DNA from: Chitinophaga pinensis
Lineage (GTDB): Bacteria; Bacteroidota; Bacteroidia; UKL13-3
Assembly (NCBI GenBank): GCA_945898275.1
Contig: CAMDHZ010000005.1
Coordinates: 101,507 to 165,506, forward strand
Direction: 5' to 3'
DNA: 64,000 bases
In this document: positions 26,177-35,691 of the stretch, in pieces
Layout: every line of letters begins with the position of its first letter
Numbering within the stretch: position 1 is the first letter of the stretch
The notes under the pieces: model-generated
Database searches by the model: none
Told to the model about the DNA's origin: nothing
Seen by the model: only the letters and a program-made list of their open reading frames with translations
Program-made: the position numbers and the translations under genes

Positions 26177-26719
26177 ATGACAGAAGGCAAACAAATTGAA
26201 ATACACTTTATTTCTTCAATGATTTTTGAATTAAGAGGTAAGAAGATAATATTAGATTATGATTTAGCTCTTTTATATGGGATAGAAACTAAGCGATTAA
26301 AAGAATCGGTGCGTAGAAATATTTTGAGATTTCCAGATGATTTCATGATTGAACTTACCAAAGAAGAATATCATTTTCTAAGGACGCAATTTGCGTCCTT
26401 AGAAAATGGAAGAGGGAAATATAGCAAATACCTACCCTTTGCCTTCACTGAGCAGGGGGTAGCAATGGTTTCTAGTATAATAAATAGTAATGCAGCCATA
26501 CAAATGAGTATTCAAATTATGAGAACCTTTGTATTTATTAGAAGATATGCTTTGTCAAATGAAGAATTGCTTAAAAAAGTAGAAGAATTAGAATTAAAAT
26601 ATAATGAGAATTTTAAGAACGTATTTGAGGCCATCAGTTTTCTCTTGAAAAAAGAATCTGAGGAAAGTACACAAAAAGAAAGGAAATCAATTGGGTTCAA
26701 ACCTGACACGGCTGAATAA
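26177..26719 (+). CDS. ORF6N-domain (KilA-N-like) DNA-binding protein
   Basis: The 180-residue protein has an N-terminal ORF6N domain (MIFELRGKKIILDYDLALLY, TKRLKESVRRN, RFPDDFMIELTKEE, YLPFAFTEQGVAMVSSI). Such domains occur in phage antirepressors and in scattered chromosomal genes of Bacteroidota. The C-terminal 60 residues form a charged helical tail. It is alone between hipBA and ettA. A 37-bp palindrome lies within the coding sequence (26372-26408), at the segment reading HFLRTQFASLEN. The gene is probably of mobile or phage origin. Confidence 0.85.
   Translation: MTEGKQIEIHFISSMIFELRGKKIILDYDLALLYGIETKRLKESVRRNILRFPDDFMIELTKEEYHFLRTQFASLENGRGKYSKYLPFAFTEQGVAMVSSIINSNAAIQMSIQIMRTFVFIRRYALSNEELLKKVEELELKYNENFKNVFEAISFLLKKESEESTQKERKSIGFKPDTAE
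26372..26408. repeat. 37-bp perfect inverted repeat inside the ORF6N gene
   Basis: Two 18-bp arms (26372-26389 and 26391-26408) are exactly complementary around a single T at 26390. The reading frame passes through it without interruption. The palindrome can form a hairpin in RNA or a cruciform in DNA. Confidence 0.95.
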
Positions 26720-27055
26720 GGGAGGATAAGCTTATGAGATGTATGGGTTTCAGTCTTAGTGTTAGGATTATGCTTCGGAAACGCAGAGAGTTAGAGGCCG
26801 CTGGACAAATGCCGAATCATGGTTACAAAGCAGTGTCTAAAGAAGTATCGTCGCGGTGCTGGCTTCTGTGAACATCTGTGCTATCTGTGAGAAAAAATGT
26901 GGCTCACAGATAACACAGATTTTTGAAAACCATGAAAAATAACAGTCGCTGGGTTCATTCGACATCTTATTTTAAAAGTTCTATTTTAAAAATTCTATTG
27001 CCAGAGGAGGCAAATGTGCCATGGTCTTTCGTCCATAAACCATGGTCTTCAAACA
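26720..27055. other. Repeat-containing non-coding region between the ORF6N gene and ettA
   Basis: The 336-bp stretch holds a 45-codon frame after a GGAGG-like site (26734-26871) with no recognised similarity, a dispersed palindromic repeat (26873-26920), and a CCATGGTCTT word occurring twice near 27018-27051. I see no convincing gene. Confidence 0.6.
26873..26920. repeat. Dispersed palindromic repeat, copy 1
   Basis: The segment reads ATCTGTG words followed by CTGTGAGAAAAAA, TGTGGCTCACAG and again CACAGAT, so it is largely self-complementary. A closely similar copy lies at 63729-63775. Confidence 0.8.
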
Positions 27056-28729
27056 TTAAATATTCTTAAACCTCACCCTATGCGGTGCTACATCTCCCAT
27101 GCGTTGTTTCTTGTTCTCTTCGTAGTCGCTGTAATTGCCTTCAAAAAAGTGAACCTGACTGTTACCTTCAAATGCCAAAATATGTGTGGCAATTCTATCT
27201 ATAAACCACCTATCATGGGAGATTACCACTACACAACCCGCAAAATTTTCTAAGGCTTCTTCCAAAGAGCGTAAAGTATTTACGTCAATATCATTCGTAG
27301 GTTCATCCAGTAACAATACATTACCACCTTGTTTCAATGCCATGGCCAAATGCACGCGGTTTCTTTCTCCACCAGATAATACACCAACTTTCTTGCTTTG
27401 GTCGGTACCACTAAAGTTAAACTTAGAAATGTATGCGCGGGCATTTACCTGCTTGCCGCCTACAATCATGGTTTCTGTGCCACCACTAATTACTTCAAAT
27501 ACACTTTTGTCTGGCAACAAGTCTTTATGGCTTTGGTCAACATAAGAAATCTCAACCGTTTCGCCCACCTTAAAATCGCCTGCATCTGCTTGTTCTAAGC
27601 CCATAATCAACCTAAACAAAGTGGTTTTTCCTACCCCATTTGGACCAATAATTCCAACAATACCGCCTCGTGGCAACGAGAAATTTAGATTTTCATACAA
27701 TAATTTATGGCCATATTGTTTGCTAACGCCTTTGGCTTCAATAACAATATCTCCCAGTCTCGGTCCAGGTGGGATAAACAATTCCAACTGTTGTTCTTTT
27801 TCTTTTTGCTCTTCGTTGAGCATTTTTTCGTAGTTGTTCAAACGCGCTTTCTGCTTGGCTTGTCTGCCTTTTGCTCCTTGGCGCACCCAATCTAATTCCC
27901 TTTCTAAAGCCTTTGCACGTTTGCTATCTGCTTTGTCTTCTGCTTGCAAGCGGTTGGCTTTTTGATCCAACCAACTGCTGTAGTTGCCTTTCCATGGAAT
28001 ACCTTCCCCACGGTCAAGTTCCAAAATCCAACCTGCTACATTGTCCAAGAAATACCTATCATGGGTAACCGCAATAACAGTTCCTGGGAAGTTCTTTAAA
28101 TATTGCTCTAACCAATCCACACTCTCGGCGTCTAAATGGTTGGTTGGTTCGTCTAATAATAAAATGTCGGGCTGACTTAAAATCAACCTGCACAAGGCCA
28201 CGCGTCTTTTTTCCCCACCAGAAAGCACATTCACCGGCTGGTCTGGTTCTGGGCAACGCAAGGCATCCATGGCTTTTTCTAGTTTGGTGTCAAGCTCCCA
28301 AGCATCTAAGCGGTCAAGTTCTTCCATCACCACTGCCTGACGGTCCAATATTTTCATCATCTCATCGCCGTCCAATTCTGGGTCGGCCAGTTTGTTGTTA
28401 ATGGCTTCAAACTCATCCAACATATCTGTTACATGCTTTACACCTTCGCGCACGCATTCCACAACAGTTTTGGTTTCATCCAAATTAGGCTCTTGTTCTA
28501 GAAAGCCAATCTTATAATTTTTGCTATCAAAAACTACCTCCCCTTGAAACTCCTTATCTATTCCAGCAATAATTTTTAATAAACTAGATTTTCCAGAGCC
28601 ATTTAAACCTAAAACGCCAATTTTAGCGCCATAGTAAAAGCCTAGGTAAATGTTTTTTAGTACTTGTTTTTGTGGGGGGAATGTTTTGGTAACACCCGCC
28701 ATCGAAAATATAATCTTGTGATCTGACAT
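27056..28729 (-). CDS. ettA: EttA-type ABC-F translation factor
   Basis: The 557-residue cytoplasmic protein contains two ABC ATPase domains without membrane segments: first Walker A GLNGSGKSSL with signature LSGGEKRRVAL, second Walker A GPNGVGKTTL with signature LSGGERNRVHL, and the linker (about 240-320) rich in Lys/Arg/Glu that contacts tRNA. EttA binds the ribosomal E site and gates the first elongation step according to ATP level. Length matches the family. A methyltransferase gene lies 27 bp upstream on the same strand. Confidence 0.95.
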   Translation of the reverse strand: MSDHKIIFSMAGVTKTFPPQKQVLKNIYLGFYYGAKIGVLGLNGSGKSSLLKIIAGIDKEFQGEVVFDSKNYKIGFLEQEPNLDETKTVVECVREGVKHVTDMLDEFEAINNKLADPELDGDEMMKILDRQAVVMEELDRLDAWELDTKLEKAMDALRCPEPDQPVNVLSGGEKRRVALCRLILSQPDILLLDEPTNHLDAESVDWLEQYLKNFPGTVIAVTHDRYFLDNVAGWILELDRGEGIPWKGNYSSWLDQKANRLQAEDKADSKRAKALERELDWVRQGAKGRQAKQKARLNNYEKMLNEEQKEKEQQLELFIPPGPRLGDIVIEAKGVSKQYGHKLLYENLNFSLPRGGIVGIIGPNGVGKTTLFRLIMGLEQADAGDFKVGETVEISYVDQSHKDLLPDKSVFEVISGGTETMIVGGKQVNARAYISKFNFSGTDQSKKVGVLSGGERNRVHLAMALKQGGNVLLLDEPTNDIDVNTLRSLEEALENFAGCVVVISHDRWFIDRIATHILAFEGNSQVHFFEGNYSDYEENKKQRMGDVAPHRVRFKNI

Positions 28730-28756
28730 AGTTAAAAATTGACTTGCGAAATTAAC

Positions 28757-29356
28757 TTAAGCTTTCTGTTTTTCTAAAATAAAAAACAATTCTCTTCCCT
28801 CCCGAGGTTTTATAGAATTATAGCATTTTTCTAAAGTTTTCGGTTTGAACCAAGGCTCGAAATGCGCCAAATAGGCCTCTACTCCGCCTCCAAATGGCGG
28901 CCCTTGTTCGGTAAGCGGAAAGTCGAAAAGCAATCCTGCAAGCTTTCCTTTGCTTCCCAAAAGGGTGTGCATTTTTTCTGCATAATCATTTCTTTGCGAG
29001 GGGTGAATGGCACAAAAAAAAGTTTGCTCCAAAATAAGGTCATAGGTATCCTGATGGTTAAAAAAATCATCTTGAACCAATTTCAAGTGCCCCAATTCAA
29101 CTGCAGCACTATACTTTTCTTTTGCAGCAGCCAAAGGGCTAGCAGCGATATCAAGCAAGGTAACATCGGTATATCCTAGGTTCAACAAGGCCCCAGCTTC
29201 ATGCGCATTGCCGCAACCGGGTATCATCACTTTTATACTTTTATCAGCATATTGGGCGGCATAATTGCTAATTGCTGGGCTAGCGCTGCCAGTGTCCCAG
29301 CCAGTTTCTCCTTTGTTGTAGCGGGTTTCCCAATATATCTCGTTTAATGTGGGCAT
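28757..29356 (-). CDS. SAM-dependent methyltransferase, TPMT-like
   Basis: I chose ATG 29356 (MPTLNEIYWETRYNKGETGW), giving 199 residues; longer frames overlap the divergent transaldolase promoter. Motif I is VMIPGCGNAHEAGALLNLGY and a later DLILEQTFFCAIHP motif is shared with thiopurine methyltransferase-like and thiol methyltransferases. The chemical substrate is unknown; thiol or halide methylation is typical of the group. A GGTTYRAACC word lies at 28842. Confidence 0.85.
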   Translation of the reverse strand: MPTLNEIYWETRYNKGETGWDTGSASPAISNYAAQYADKSIKVMIPGCGNAHEAGALLNLGYTDVTLLDIAASPLAAAKEKYSAAVELGHLKLVQDDFFNHQDTYDLILEQTFFCAIHPSQRNDYAEKMHTLLGSKGKLAGLLFDFPLTEQGPPFGGGVEAYLAHFEPWFKPKTLEKCYNSIKPREGRELFFILEKQKA

Positions 29357-29365
29357 GCTGTTAAT

Positions 29366-29393
29366 TTGTTTTGAATGAGGGAATATATATTTG
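29366..29393 (+). promoter_or_regulatory. Promoter of the transaldolase gene
   Basis: TATATTTG (29386-29393) fits the TAnnTTTG -7 element exactly; a TTG at 29366-29368 lies 17 bp upstream, somewhat closer than usual. The start codon follows 18 bp downstream. Confidence 0.5.
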
Positions 29394-29411
29394 TGCAAAA
29401 TAATCCAACTC

Positions 29412-30068
29412 ATGAAATTTTTCATCGACACAGCAAATCTTGCTCAAATTAAAGAAGCCAACGACTTAGGCATTTTAGATGGGGTAACCACCAATCCTTC
29501 CTTAATGGCCAAAGAAGGCATTGTAGGGCAAGAAGCAATTCTCAAACATTATGTCGACATCTGTAATATTGTAGATGGCGATGTTAGTGCAGAAGTTATT
29601 AGCACCGACTATGAAGGCATGATTGCCGAAGGAGAAAAGTTAGCTGCTTTGCACGAAAATATTGTGGTTAAAATTCCCTTAATCAAAGATGGCATCAAAG
29701 CCATTAAGTATTTTTCATCCAAAGGCATTAGAACCAATTGTACTTTAGTGTTTTCTGCTGGCCAAGCCATTCTTGCAGCAAAAGCTGGTGCCACTTATAT
29801 CTCTCCTTTTGTTGGAAGATTAGATGATATTAGCTTTGATGGCATGGAGTTAATAGCACAAATTGCACACATATTTGCAGTTCAAGCTTATCCAACACAA
29901 ATCTTAGCAGCCTCTATCAGAAACCCTGTGCATATTGTTAAGTCTGCAGAAATGGGCGCTCATGTAATTACCAGTCCATTGCCTTCAATTTTAGCATTGC
30001 TTAATCATCCTTTAACCGACAAAGGCTTGGCGCAATTTTTAGCCGACCATGCCAAGGCCAACGGATAA
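29412..30068 (+). CDS. Transaldolase of the short TalC/MipB type
   Basis: The 218-residue enzyme starts [20 protein letters not shown]. The Schiff-base lysine sits in NIVVKIPL, followed by [15 protein letters not shown] and [13 protein letters not shown]. Short transaldolases act in the non-oxidative pentose phosphate pathway; relatives are fructose-6-phosphate aldolases, and the two cannot be separated safely by eye. I chose ATG 29412; the frame is open to 29391. Confidence 0.92.
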   Translation: MKFFIDTANLAQIKEANDLGILDGVTTNPSLMAKEGIVGQEAILKHYVDICNIVDGDVSAEVISTDYEGMIAEGEKLAALHENIVVKIPLIKDGIKAIKYFSSKGIRTNCTLVFSAGQAILAAKAGATYISPFVGRLDDISFDGMELIAQIAHIFAVQAYPTQILAASIRNPVHIVKSAEMGAHVITSPLPSILALLNHPLTDKGLAQFLADHAKANG

Positions 30069-30089
30069 AATTAACTAAAAAATAGGGTA

Positions 30090-30740
30090 GTGTTCAAACC
30101 GGATTCTTTAACGCCTGCCCAAATTGCACACAAAAATAAGTTGGTTCAAGCCTTAACTGCCTATTTACCTAGCGCAGCCTTGTCTTTGTGTGCAGAATTA
30201 ATCATGTATTACAAACTCCACCTGCACATAGAAGTGGAGCGCAAAGGCCGCTATGGCGATTATACGCCGCATTCTGGCAAGGGTTCACGCATTTCTATTA
30301 ACCACAATTTAAGTCCGTTTGAGTTTCTCATCACCTTTGTGCATGAACTAGCACACCATACTGCTTTTTTAAAATATGGCGGCCGGCATGAGCCTCATGG
30401 TGCCGAATGGAAGCAAGAATTTAAAAATTGCATGCGTCCATTTTTTGAACTTGAAATGTTTCCCTACGATTTAAAGTCGGCACTTGCCAAGCACATGAAC
30501 AACCCCAAATATTCGCAAAGTGCTGATGTGAAATTGTTGGAAGTACTCAAAAAATACGATAGCAGAAAGAAGGACGTGCTCACGCTATCGCAGTTGCAAG
30601 ATGGCGAAACCTTTAAGTTAAAACAGCATCCACAAGTGATGCGCAGAATTAAAAAGTTAAGAACCTATATCCTTTGCGAAAGTCTTGATGGCACGCATAG
30701 ATACCGTGTGCATGCCATGGCAGAAATTAGCAAGGCCTAA
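30090..30740 (+). CDS. SprT-like zinc metalloprotein
   Basis: The 216-residue protein begins at GTG 30090, 21 bp after the transaldolase stop. The HExxH motif is in FVHELAHHTAF, followed by HEPHGAEWKQEF, which provides the third ligand as in SprT/Spartan-like proteases. The C-terminal part has strands typical of this family. Function in bacteria is unclear; DNA-protein crosslink repair is known for the eukaryotic relative Spartan. Its stop overlaps the convergent M28 peptidase end by 4 bp. Confidence 0.85.
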   Translation: MFKPDSLTPAQIAHKNKLVQALTAYLPSAALSLCAELIMYYKLHLHIEVERKGRYGDYTPHSGKGSRISINHNLSPFEFLITFVHELAHHTAFLKYGGRHEPHGAEWKQEFKNCMRPFFELEMFPYDLKSALAKHMNNPKYSQSADVKLLEVLKKYDSRKKDVLTLSQLQDGETFKLKQHPQVMRRIKKLRTYILCESLDGTHRYRVHAMAEISKA

Positions 30741-32446
30741 AATTGAACCTCTAATTCTTGCTCTTTGCCCTCTCTTATAATCTTCAGTTTGGTTTTTAAA
30801 CCTTTTTCTAGCTTGCCCAAAGTTTGCATGTATTCTTCCATGCCGTTCAATAGATATTGGTCTAACTGAATTAATATGTCTCCACGTTTAACGCCAGCAA
30901 TGGCAGCAGGTTTACCATCGGTAGTGCCATCTACTTTAACGCCCTTTCCTTCATACAAATAATCAGGCATAATGCCCAAGGTAACTTTAAAACTGGTGTT
31001 GCGAGATTGAACTTCTTTGGTTTTTGTGAACGTAAGTTTAGGTTCTTTATCTAGTTTACCCACTAGGCTATACATGTATTTAATGATTTTAAGCGTACCC
31101 GCGAAGTTAATCAGTTCCCAATCGTCGCTTGGTTTGTGGTAATCGCTGTGTTGACCCGAAAAGAAATGCAAAACAGGAATGCCTAGGTTATAAAAACTAG
31201 TATGGTCGCTAGCACCAGTGCCACTTGGGTCAAACTTTGCTTTTAAACCGTTAATGTCTATACCGGGTAAAATACTATCCCATTTAGGGGAAGTGCCAGT
31301 ACCACTAATGCTAATCATGTTTTTAGTGGTATCTATTCTTCCAACCATATCCATATTTAACATATAATTTACTTGGGTCAAAGGAACTGTTGGATGCTCC
31401 ACAAAATAGCGCGAACCTAAGAGACCTTCCTCTTCGCCACTAAAGGCAATAAAAAGGTAGTTTTGATTGCGAAAAGGAGATTTTTGTAACAACTCAGCCA
31501 TTTCAATCAAAGCTGCAGTACCGCTGGCATTGTCGTCTGCTCCATTGTGAATTTGTGGCTTTTCGTTTTGCAATTTGCGATAGGTAGAACCTCCCAATTC
31601 GTTATACCCAAGGTGGTCGTAGTGTGCCCCCACTACAATGGTGGTTTTTGCTTTATTATTGATATAGCCAATTACATTGTGGCCTTGTAAGGCTAAACCT
31701 ATCGTGTCCATGCTCATTTTAGCTTTGGCATTAACAAAGTGTATGGAGTCAAGGTTGTTTTCATGGCCAAGAAAATAGATAGGGACCGACTTAAAAGGTG
31801 CTTTCACAATGGGTTTAAAATCTGGTTCAAGCAAATCTTTTTGAGTATTGATAAGGATGATGCCGGCAGCACCTTTTTCAATGGCTAAATCAATTTTCTT
31901 TTCAACGGTTGCATAGGTGGCAAACTTGGAATGAGGATTGCCATTTTCTGGATGTCCCATTTTAATTACCGCAATTTTTCCTTTGATGCTCTTGTGTGCT
32001 GCATAATCATTGTAGTTTAGCTCGGCAGCCTCAATGCCATAACCTACCCAAACACATTTATCCGATGCTGCAGCTGGAGCAGACATAGGGAGAGGGTAGT
32101 TCTTAGCCGAGTTAACTTTGTCGAACATGAAATTTCCTGCCTTGCCTTCAATAATTAAAGAAGATTGTTTAATAGCAAGCTTATGAATGGTAAACGCCTG
32201 CAAGTAGCCTTGTTCTCCTTTAGGAAGAATATTAAGTGATTGAAAATTCTCTGTGATAAACTCATAAGCCAATTTTTCGCCACGACTTCCAACCAATCTG
32301 CCTTCTAAATGGTCATCTGCCAAATAAGTGAGGTTGTGTTCCAAAGAGCGCAAAATTTCTTCATCAGGTTTTGGTAAGGTTTGAGCCCAAATAAAGTTGG
32401 CAACAAGTAGTAAGGCCAAAGAAAATTTAATGCGTAAAAATTTCAT
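30737..32446 (-). CDS. Exported M28-family aminopeptidase with PA and PDZ domains
   Basis: The 569-residue protein has a signal peptide (FSLALLLVANFIWAQ). A protease-associated insert occupies about 100-230. The zinc site is spread over VGAHYDHLG, HNGADDNASGTAALIE, FSGEEEGLLGS and NMDMVGR, with a last His in GQHSDYHKP. A PDZ-like domain closes the protein (AGVKRGDILIQLDQYLLNG). The enzyme probably removes N-terminal residues from peptides in the periplasm or outside. Its start overlaps the end of the TauE gene by 20 bp. Confidence 0.92.
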   Translation of the reverse strand: MKFLRIKFSLALLLVANFIWAQTLPKPDEEILRSLEHNLTYLADDHLEGRLVGSRGEKLAYEFITENFQSLNILPKGEQGYLQAFTIHKLAIKQSSLIIEGKAGNFMFDKVNSAKNYPLPMSAPAAASDKCVWVGYGIEAAELNYNDYAAHKSIKGKIAVIKMGHPENGNPHSKFATYATVEKKIDLAIEKGAAGIILINTQKDLLEPDFKPIVKAPFKSVPIYFLGHENNLDSIHFVNAKAKMSMDTIGLALQGHNVIGYINNKAKTTIVVGAHYDHLGYNELGGSTYRKLQNEKPQIHNGADDNASGTAALIEMAELLQKSPFRNQNYLFIAFSGEEEGLLGSRYFVEHPTVPLTQVNYMLNMDMVGRIDTTKNMISISGTGTSPKWDSILPGIDINGLKAKFDPSGTGASDHTSFYNLGIPVLHFFSGQHSDYHKPSDDWELINFAGTLKIIKYMYSLVGKLDKEPKLTFTKTKEVQSRNTSFKVTLGIMPDYLYEGKGVKVDGTTDGKPAAIAGVKRGDILIQLDQYLLNGMEEYMQTLGKLEKGLKTKLKIIREGKEQELEVQF

Positions 32447-33245
32447 ATAAAAGTTTGATTAACATTAGGCTTGCAAAAGTAGCAAATACAAATCTGATTA
32501 CAGTAGGTTTGGTTTTCTGCGCCACCCTTACACCATAAGGTGCAAAAAGAAAGGTAGCAGCTATCAAAGGTAAAACTATTGGAAACACAATATACCCAAA
32601 TTGCCATTCGCTCACATAGGTTTTGGGTTGATCCAACAGATTATAGATGCCTAATGCCAATGCAAACAATGGAATAACACCATTGGCAATTGAAGTGGCT
32701 TTTCTAATATTTAGCTGCATGATGTCAGTAAATACTGGAGTCATCACAATACCTCCTCCTAAACCAGATAGGGAAGTAATGACTCCTGCTGCCATACCAG
32801 TTAAGCTATATTGGTGAGGTTTTGTAACTTTTTCAATGGGTTTATTTACCTGTTTTTTACCAAACATTCTCACCACTATTACCAGCAACATGGCTGCAAA
32901 CACATAATTGAACCTAGGCTTTGAATACCAAGTGCCATTTTTTATTAACCAGGCAGTAATTAGTGCAGATACCATTCCTGGCAAAGCCGTTTGGATAATT
33001 TCCTTTGGATGAAAATTACCCATTTTATATTGTTGGTAACTGCTCATACTGCCTGAGAAAAAAATGGTAAAAAGAGAATTAGCCAAAATTCCTTTTACAA
33101 GCATATCTCCACTCATGCCAGCTTTTGATAGAAAGTAATCTGCCACGGGTATGTAAACCATTCCCCCGCCAACTCCCAAAAAACCAGACATAAAAGCACC
33201 TAACGAGCCAAAGAATAAAATTAACAGGTAATCGTAGTATTCCAA
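32427..33245 (-). CDS. TauE/SafE-family anion permease
   Basis: The 272-residue inner-membrane protein has about eight hydrophobic helices and the two repeated glycine motifs (SGFLGVGGGMVYIP and SLSGLGGGIVMTPV). TauE/SafE proteins export sulfite or organosulfur anions; the substrate here is unknown. The only start that keeps helix 1 is TTG 33245, seven bases after the S41 peptidase stop, which is in the same frame, so reinitiation is likely. Confidence 0.88.
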   Translation of the reverse strand: MEYYDYLLILFFGSLGAFMSGFLGVGGGMVYIPVADYFLSKAGMSGDMLVKGILANSLFTIFFSGSMSSYQQYKMGNFHPKEIIQTALPGMVSALITAWLIKNGTWYSKPRFNYVFAAMLLVIVVRMFGKKQVNKPIEKVTKPHQYSLTGMAAGVITSLSGLGGGIVMTPVFTDIMQLNIRKATSIANGVIPLFALALGIYNLLDQPKTYVSEWQFGYIVFPIVLPLIAATFLFAPYGVRVAQKTKPTVIRFVFATFASLMLIKLLYEIFTH

Positions 33246-33251
33246 GGAGTC

Positions 33252-34913
33252 TTATTTTTTTGCAGGAGTACCCTGCAATATTTTCTGATACTGACTTGGC
33301 TCAGCAAAAAGTTTCATTGCCTCCAATATGTCTTCATCATGGTTAAACGAAGTTTCTGTGCGCCCTTTTTGGAAGTAATATCTCTTCACGATTTCTTCTT
33401 CAATCAGGGATATAATTTCTTCTTTGTTTTTCTCAATGTCAGCATGTTTATCCCTTTTCAAGCTTTGTTTCATGGTTTCGTAGGCAGGTTTAATGGCTTC
33501 AAAGTACTTTTCTTCCTCTGCGCGTTTCTTCAAATCCTCCAACTCTTTTTCTGTATTGGTGCTGTAGTCAATATCTTTTTCCGCAACAAATTTCTTAAAG
33601 GCTTCAAATTCTTCATTGTTGAGTGAAAATTTTCTCGACTCACCAATGGTTTCATGCTTGTTTCTGTATTGTGTAGCAAAATCAAATATTACCTGCTTAT
33701 TTATTAAGGTTAAAGCAATTGGCGAATAAGGTTTAGGTGAAACCTTAATATCTGGGTCTATTCCGCCACCATCAAAAACCAATCTACCATTTTTGGTTTT
33801 AAAAGTTTTTCGTAAAGAGTCGGGAAGTGCGCCGACGCTGCCGTCTTCGTTTCTATGGCTGTAGTCTAAAGCCTGAATGCACCTGCCACTTGGGGTGTAA
33901 TATTTTGCAGTGGTAATTTTAATTTGAGTATTATAATTAAGTGGTCGGGTAGATTGCACCAACCCTTTTCCAAAACTTCTTTGTCCAATTACTACGCCAC
34001 GGTCCAAATCCTGCAAGGTGCCTGATACAATTTCAGAAGCAGATGCAGAGCCTCGGTTCACCAAAACAATTACAGGGATTGTGGCATCTGCAGCGCCACC
34101 TGGGGTGGTATAGGTTTTGTTCCACTCACTAATTTTTCCTTTTGTTGAAACCACTTCTTGACCAGCAGGTACAAACACGTTAACCACGTTTACCGCCTCA
34201 TTAAGCAAGCCTCCTGGATTTCCCCTTAAGTCTAAAATCACCTGCTTCATGCCTTGCTTCTTTAGGTCGATGAGCGCTTCTCTCACTTCTTTTCCAGCTT
34301 CTTGGGTAAATCCGCCTAGTTTGATATAGCCAGTATTTGCGTCAATTAAGCCTGCAAATGGAACATTCTTAATTTTTATTTCTTCACGCATAATCGACTT
34401 AGGAATTTCTTGCCCATTGCGATTGATGACAAGATTTACAGGTGTGCCTGGCTGCCCTTTTAATAATTTACTTACATCAGAAGTGTTTTTACCTTTAATG
34501 TCTTTTCCTTCAATTTTAATGATTAAATCCCCAGCTCTTAAATCTGATTTTTGGGCAGGAAATCCTTCGTAGGGGTCGGTAATTACAACATAATTTTCTT
34601 TCTGGCTGATTTGTGCACCCACACCGCCGTATTGCCCTGTCATTTGGTACCTAAAGTCCTCTGCTTCTGCTTCACTGATGAAATTGGTATAAGGGTCTAG
34701 GGTTTTAAGCATTTCATCAATTGCCTTTTTGTTGAGTTTTCCGGCATCAATTTCATCCACGTAATAGGTATTGATTTCTCTAAAAACAGAAGCGTAAAGC
34801 TCCAGATTTTTGGAGAGTTCAAAATAATTATCTGCAACTTTAAAAGAAAAAGTTAGGGCTGTAAAAACCAATAATAAATGATACCAACGCAGTGCTTTCA
34901 GCAATTTTTTCAT
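33252..34913 (-). CDS. S41-family C-terminal processing peptidase
   Basis: The 553-residue protein has an N-terminal membrane anchor (YHLLLVFTALTFSFKV), a PDZ domain at about 85-165 (GFPAQKSDLRAGDLIIKIEG) and a tail-specific protease core with the catalytic Ser in GSASASEIVSG and Lys in SFGKGLVQ. Such enzymes degrade or process periplasmic proteins. The C-terminal 100 residues are charged and coiled. It lies downstream of yidD on the minus strand. Confidence 0.93.
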   Translation of the reverse strand: MKKLLKALRWYHLLLVFTALTFSFKVADNYFELSKNLELYASVFREINTYYVDEIDAGKLNKKAIDEMLKTLDPYTNFISEAEAEDFRYQMTGQYGGVGAQISQKENYVVITDPYEGFPAQKSDLRAGDLIIKIEGKDIKGKNTSDVSKLLKGQPGTPVNLVINRNGQEIPKSIMREEIKIKNVPFAGLIDANTGYIKLGGFTQEAGKEVREALIDLKKQGMKQVILDLRGNPGGLLNEAVNVVNVFVPAGQEVVSTKGKISEWNKTYTTPGGAADATIPVIVLVNRGSASASEIVSGTLQDLDRGVVIGQRSFGKGLVQSTRPLNYNTQIKITTAKYYTPSGRCIQALDYSHRNEDGSVGALPDSLRKTFKTKNGRLVFDGGGIDPDIKVSPKPYSPIALTLINKQVIFDFATQYRNKHETIGESRKFSLNNEEFEAFKKFVAEKDIDYSTNTEKELEDLKKRAEEEKYFEAIKPAYETMKQSLKRDKHADIEKNKEEIISLIEEEIVKRYYFQKGRTETSFNHDEDILEAMKLFAEPSQYQKILQGTPAKK

Positions 34914-34995
34914 AGTGTCGAATGTAATAATAAACTACTAAACGGTACAAGTCTTTAAATAATTTTAAAACTTTAAGCCGTTCATCATAAATAGG

Positions 34996-35223
34996 CTAAG
35001 GAACTGGGTCATGCCCATGTCCACCCCATGGATGGCAAGAAGAAATTCTTTTGATGGCAAGCCATGAGCCTTTTAAAATGCCATGTTTTTGCAGGGCTTC
35101 TACAGCGTAATTACTGCAAGTTGGGGTGTATCGGCAGGCCATGGGTAACATGGGCGAAATAAATAGCTGGTAAATTTTAATTAACAGCAGGAAGGGGGCT
35201 ATCAGTATTTTTTTTAAGCTCAA
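34996..35223 (-). CDS. yidD: Membrane protein insertion efficiency factor YidD
   Basis: The 75-residue protein has the family core [20 protein letters not shown] with the conserved Cys residues and the end [12 protein letters not shown]. It assists YidC-dependent membrane insertion. The only reasonable start is TTG 35223, so it overlaps the end of rnpA by 47 bp, an arrangement common for rnpA-yidD. Confidence 0.9.
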   Translation of the reverse strand: MSLKKILIAPFLLLIKIYQLFISPMLPMACRYTPTCSNYAVEALQKHGILKGSWLAIKRISSCHPWGGHGHDPVP

Positions 35224-35608
35224 GAATCAGTTGGTCTAATGCTGAACGGAATTTAGGTTCAAACCGACCAAATTCCAAATCTTCCTTACCCACATAATTA
35301 ATAGAAAGTGCTAAATAGGTTTCGGTTTGAACCAAATGTTTAGTTAGGTTTTCTTTATTGAGTCTGTAAAATTCCTTGAGCAATCTCTTTCTTCTATTTC
35401 TATCTACCGCTCTTTTGAGTTTTTTTTTAGAGGCAATACAAACAATTTGGCAAGGTTCAGCTTGTTCATTGGTTAGAATTAACCAGGTAAACCTAAATCC
35501 AAATGCGAAAAGGTAGGGGGCATTTCTATGAAATAACTTATCTAAGATTAGCTTGCTCCTGGCTCGCTCACCTTTAATAAGTTTAAAATTTCCTTTTTTT
35601 ACCTCCAT
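35177..35608 (-). CDS. rnpA: Ribonuclease P protein component
   Basis: The 143-residue basic protein carries the RNP-like signature [15 protein letters not shown] at about 75-90 and an upstream FTWLILTN strand. It helps the RNase P RNA process tRNA 5' ends. It sits between rpmH and yidD as in most bacteria. Two GGTTYRAACC words (35256 and 35324) lie within its coding sequence only 68 bp apart. Confidence 0.94.
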   Translation of the reverse strand: MEVKKGNFKLIKGERARSKLILDKLFHRNAPYLFAFGFRFTWLILTNEQAEPCQIVCIASKKKLKRAVDRNRRKRLLKEFYRLNKENLTKHLVQTETYLALSINYVGKEDLEFGRFEPKFRSALDQLILELKKNTDSPLPAVN

Positions 35609-35618
35609 ATAATGAAAA

Positions 35619-35637
35619 AATCCGGACGAGCCGGATT
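35619..35637 (-). terminator. Intrinsic terminator/attenuator between rpmH and rnpA
   Basis: On the minus strand AATCCGG pairs with CCGGATT around a 5-nt loop and is followed by a run of T. It lies 55 bp after the rpmH stop and 10 bp before the rnpA start, so it can lower rnpA transcription relative to rpmH. A second stem (35666-35687) lies nearer rpmH. Confidence 0.7.
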
Positions 35638-35691
35638 ATCAATGTCTTGAATACAATACCCTAAACATTTTTCAAGATTGAAAAATGATGT

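Noticed and set aside
26734..26871. 45-codon frame after a GGAGG-like site downstream of the ORF6N gene
   Set aside because: No family similarity recognised and the composition is not clearly coding; mentioned only in the gap description.
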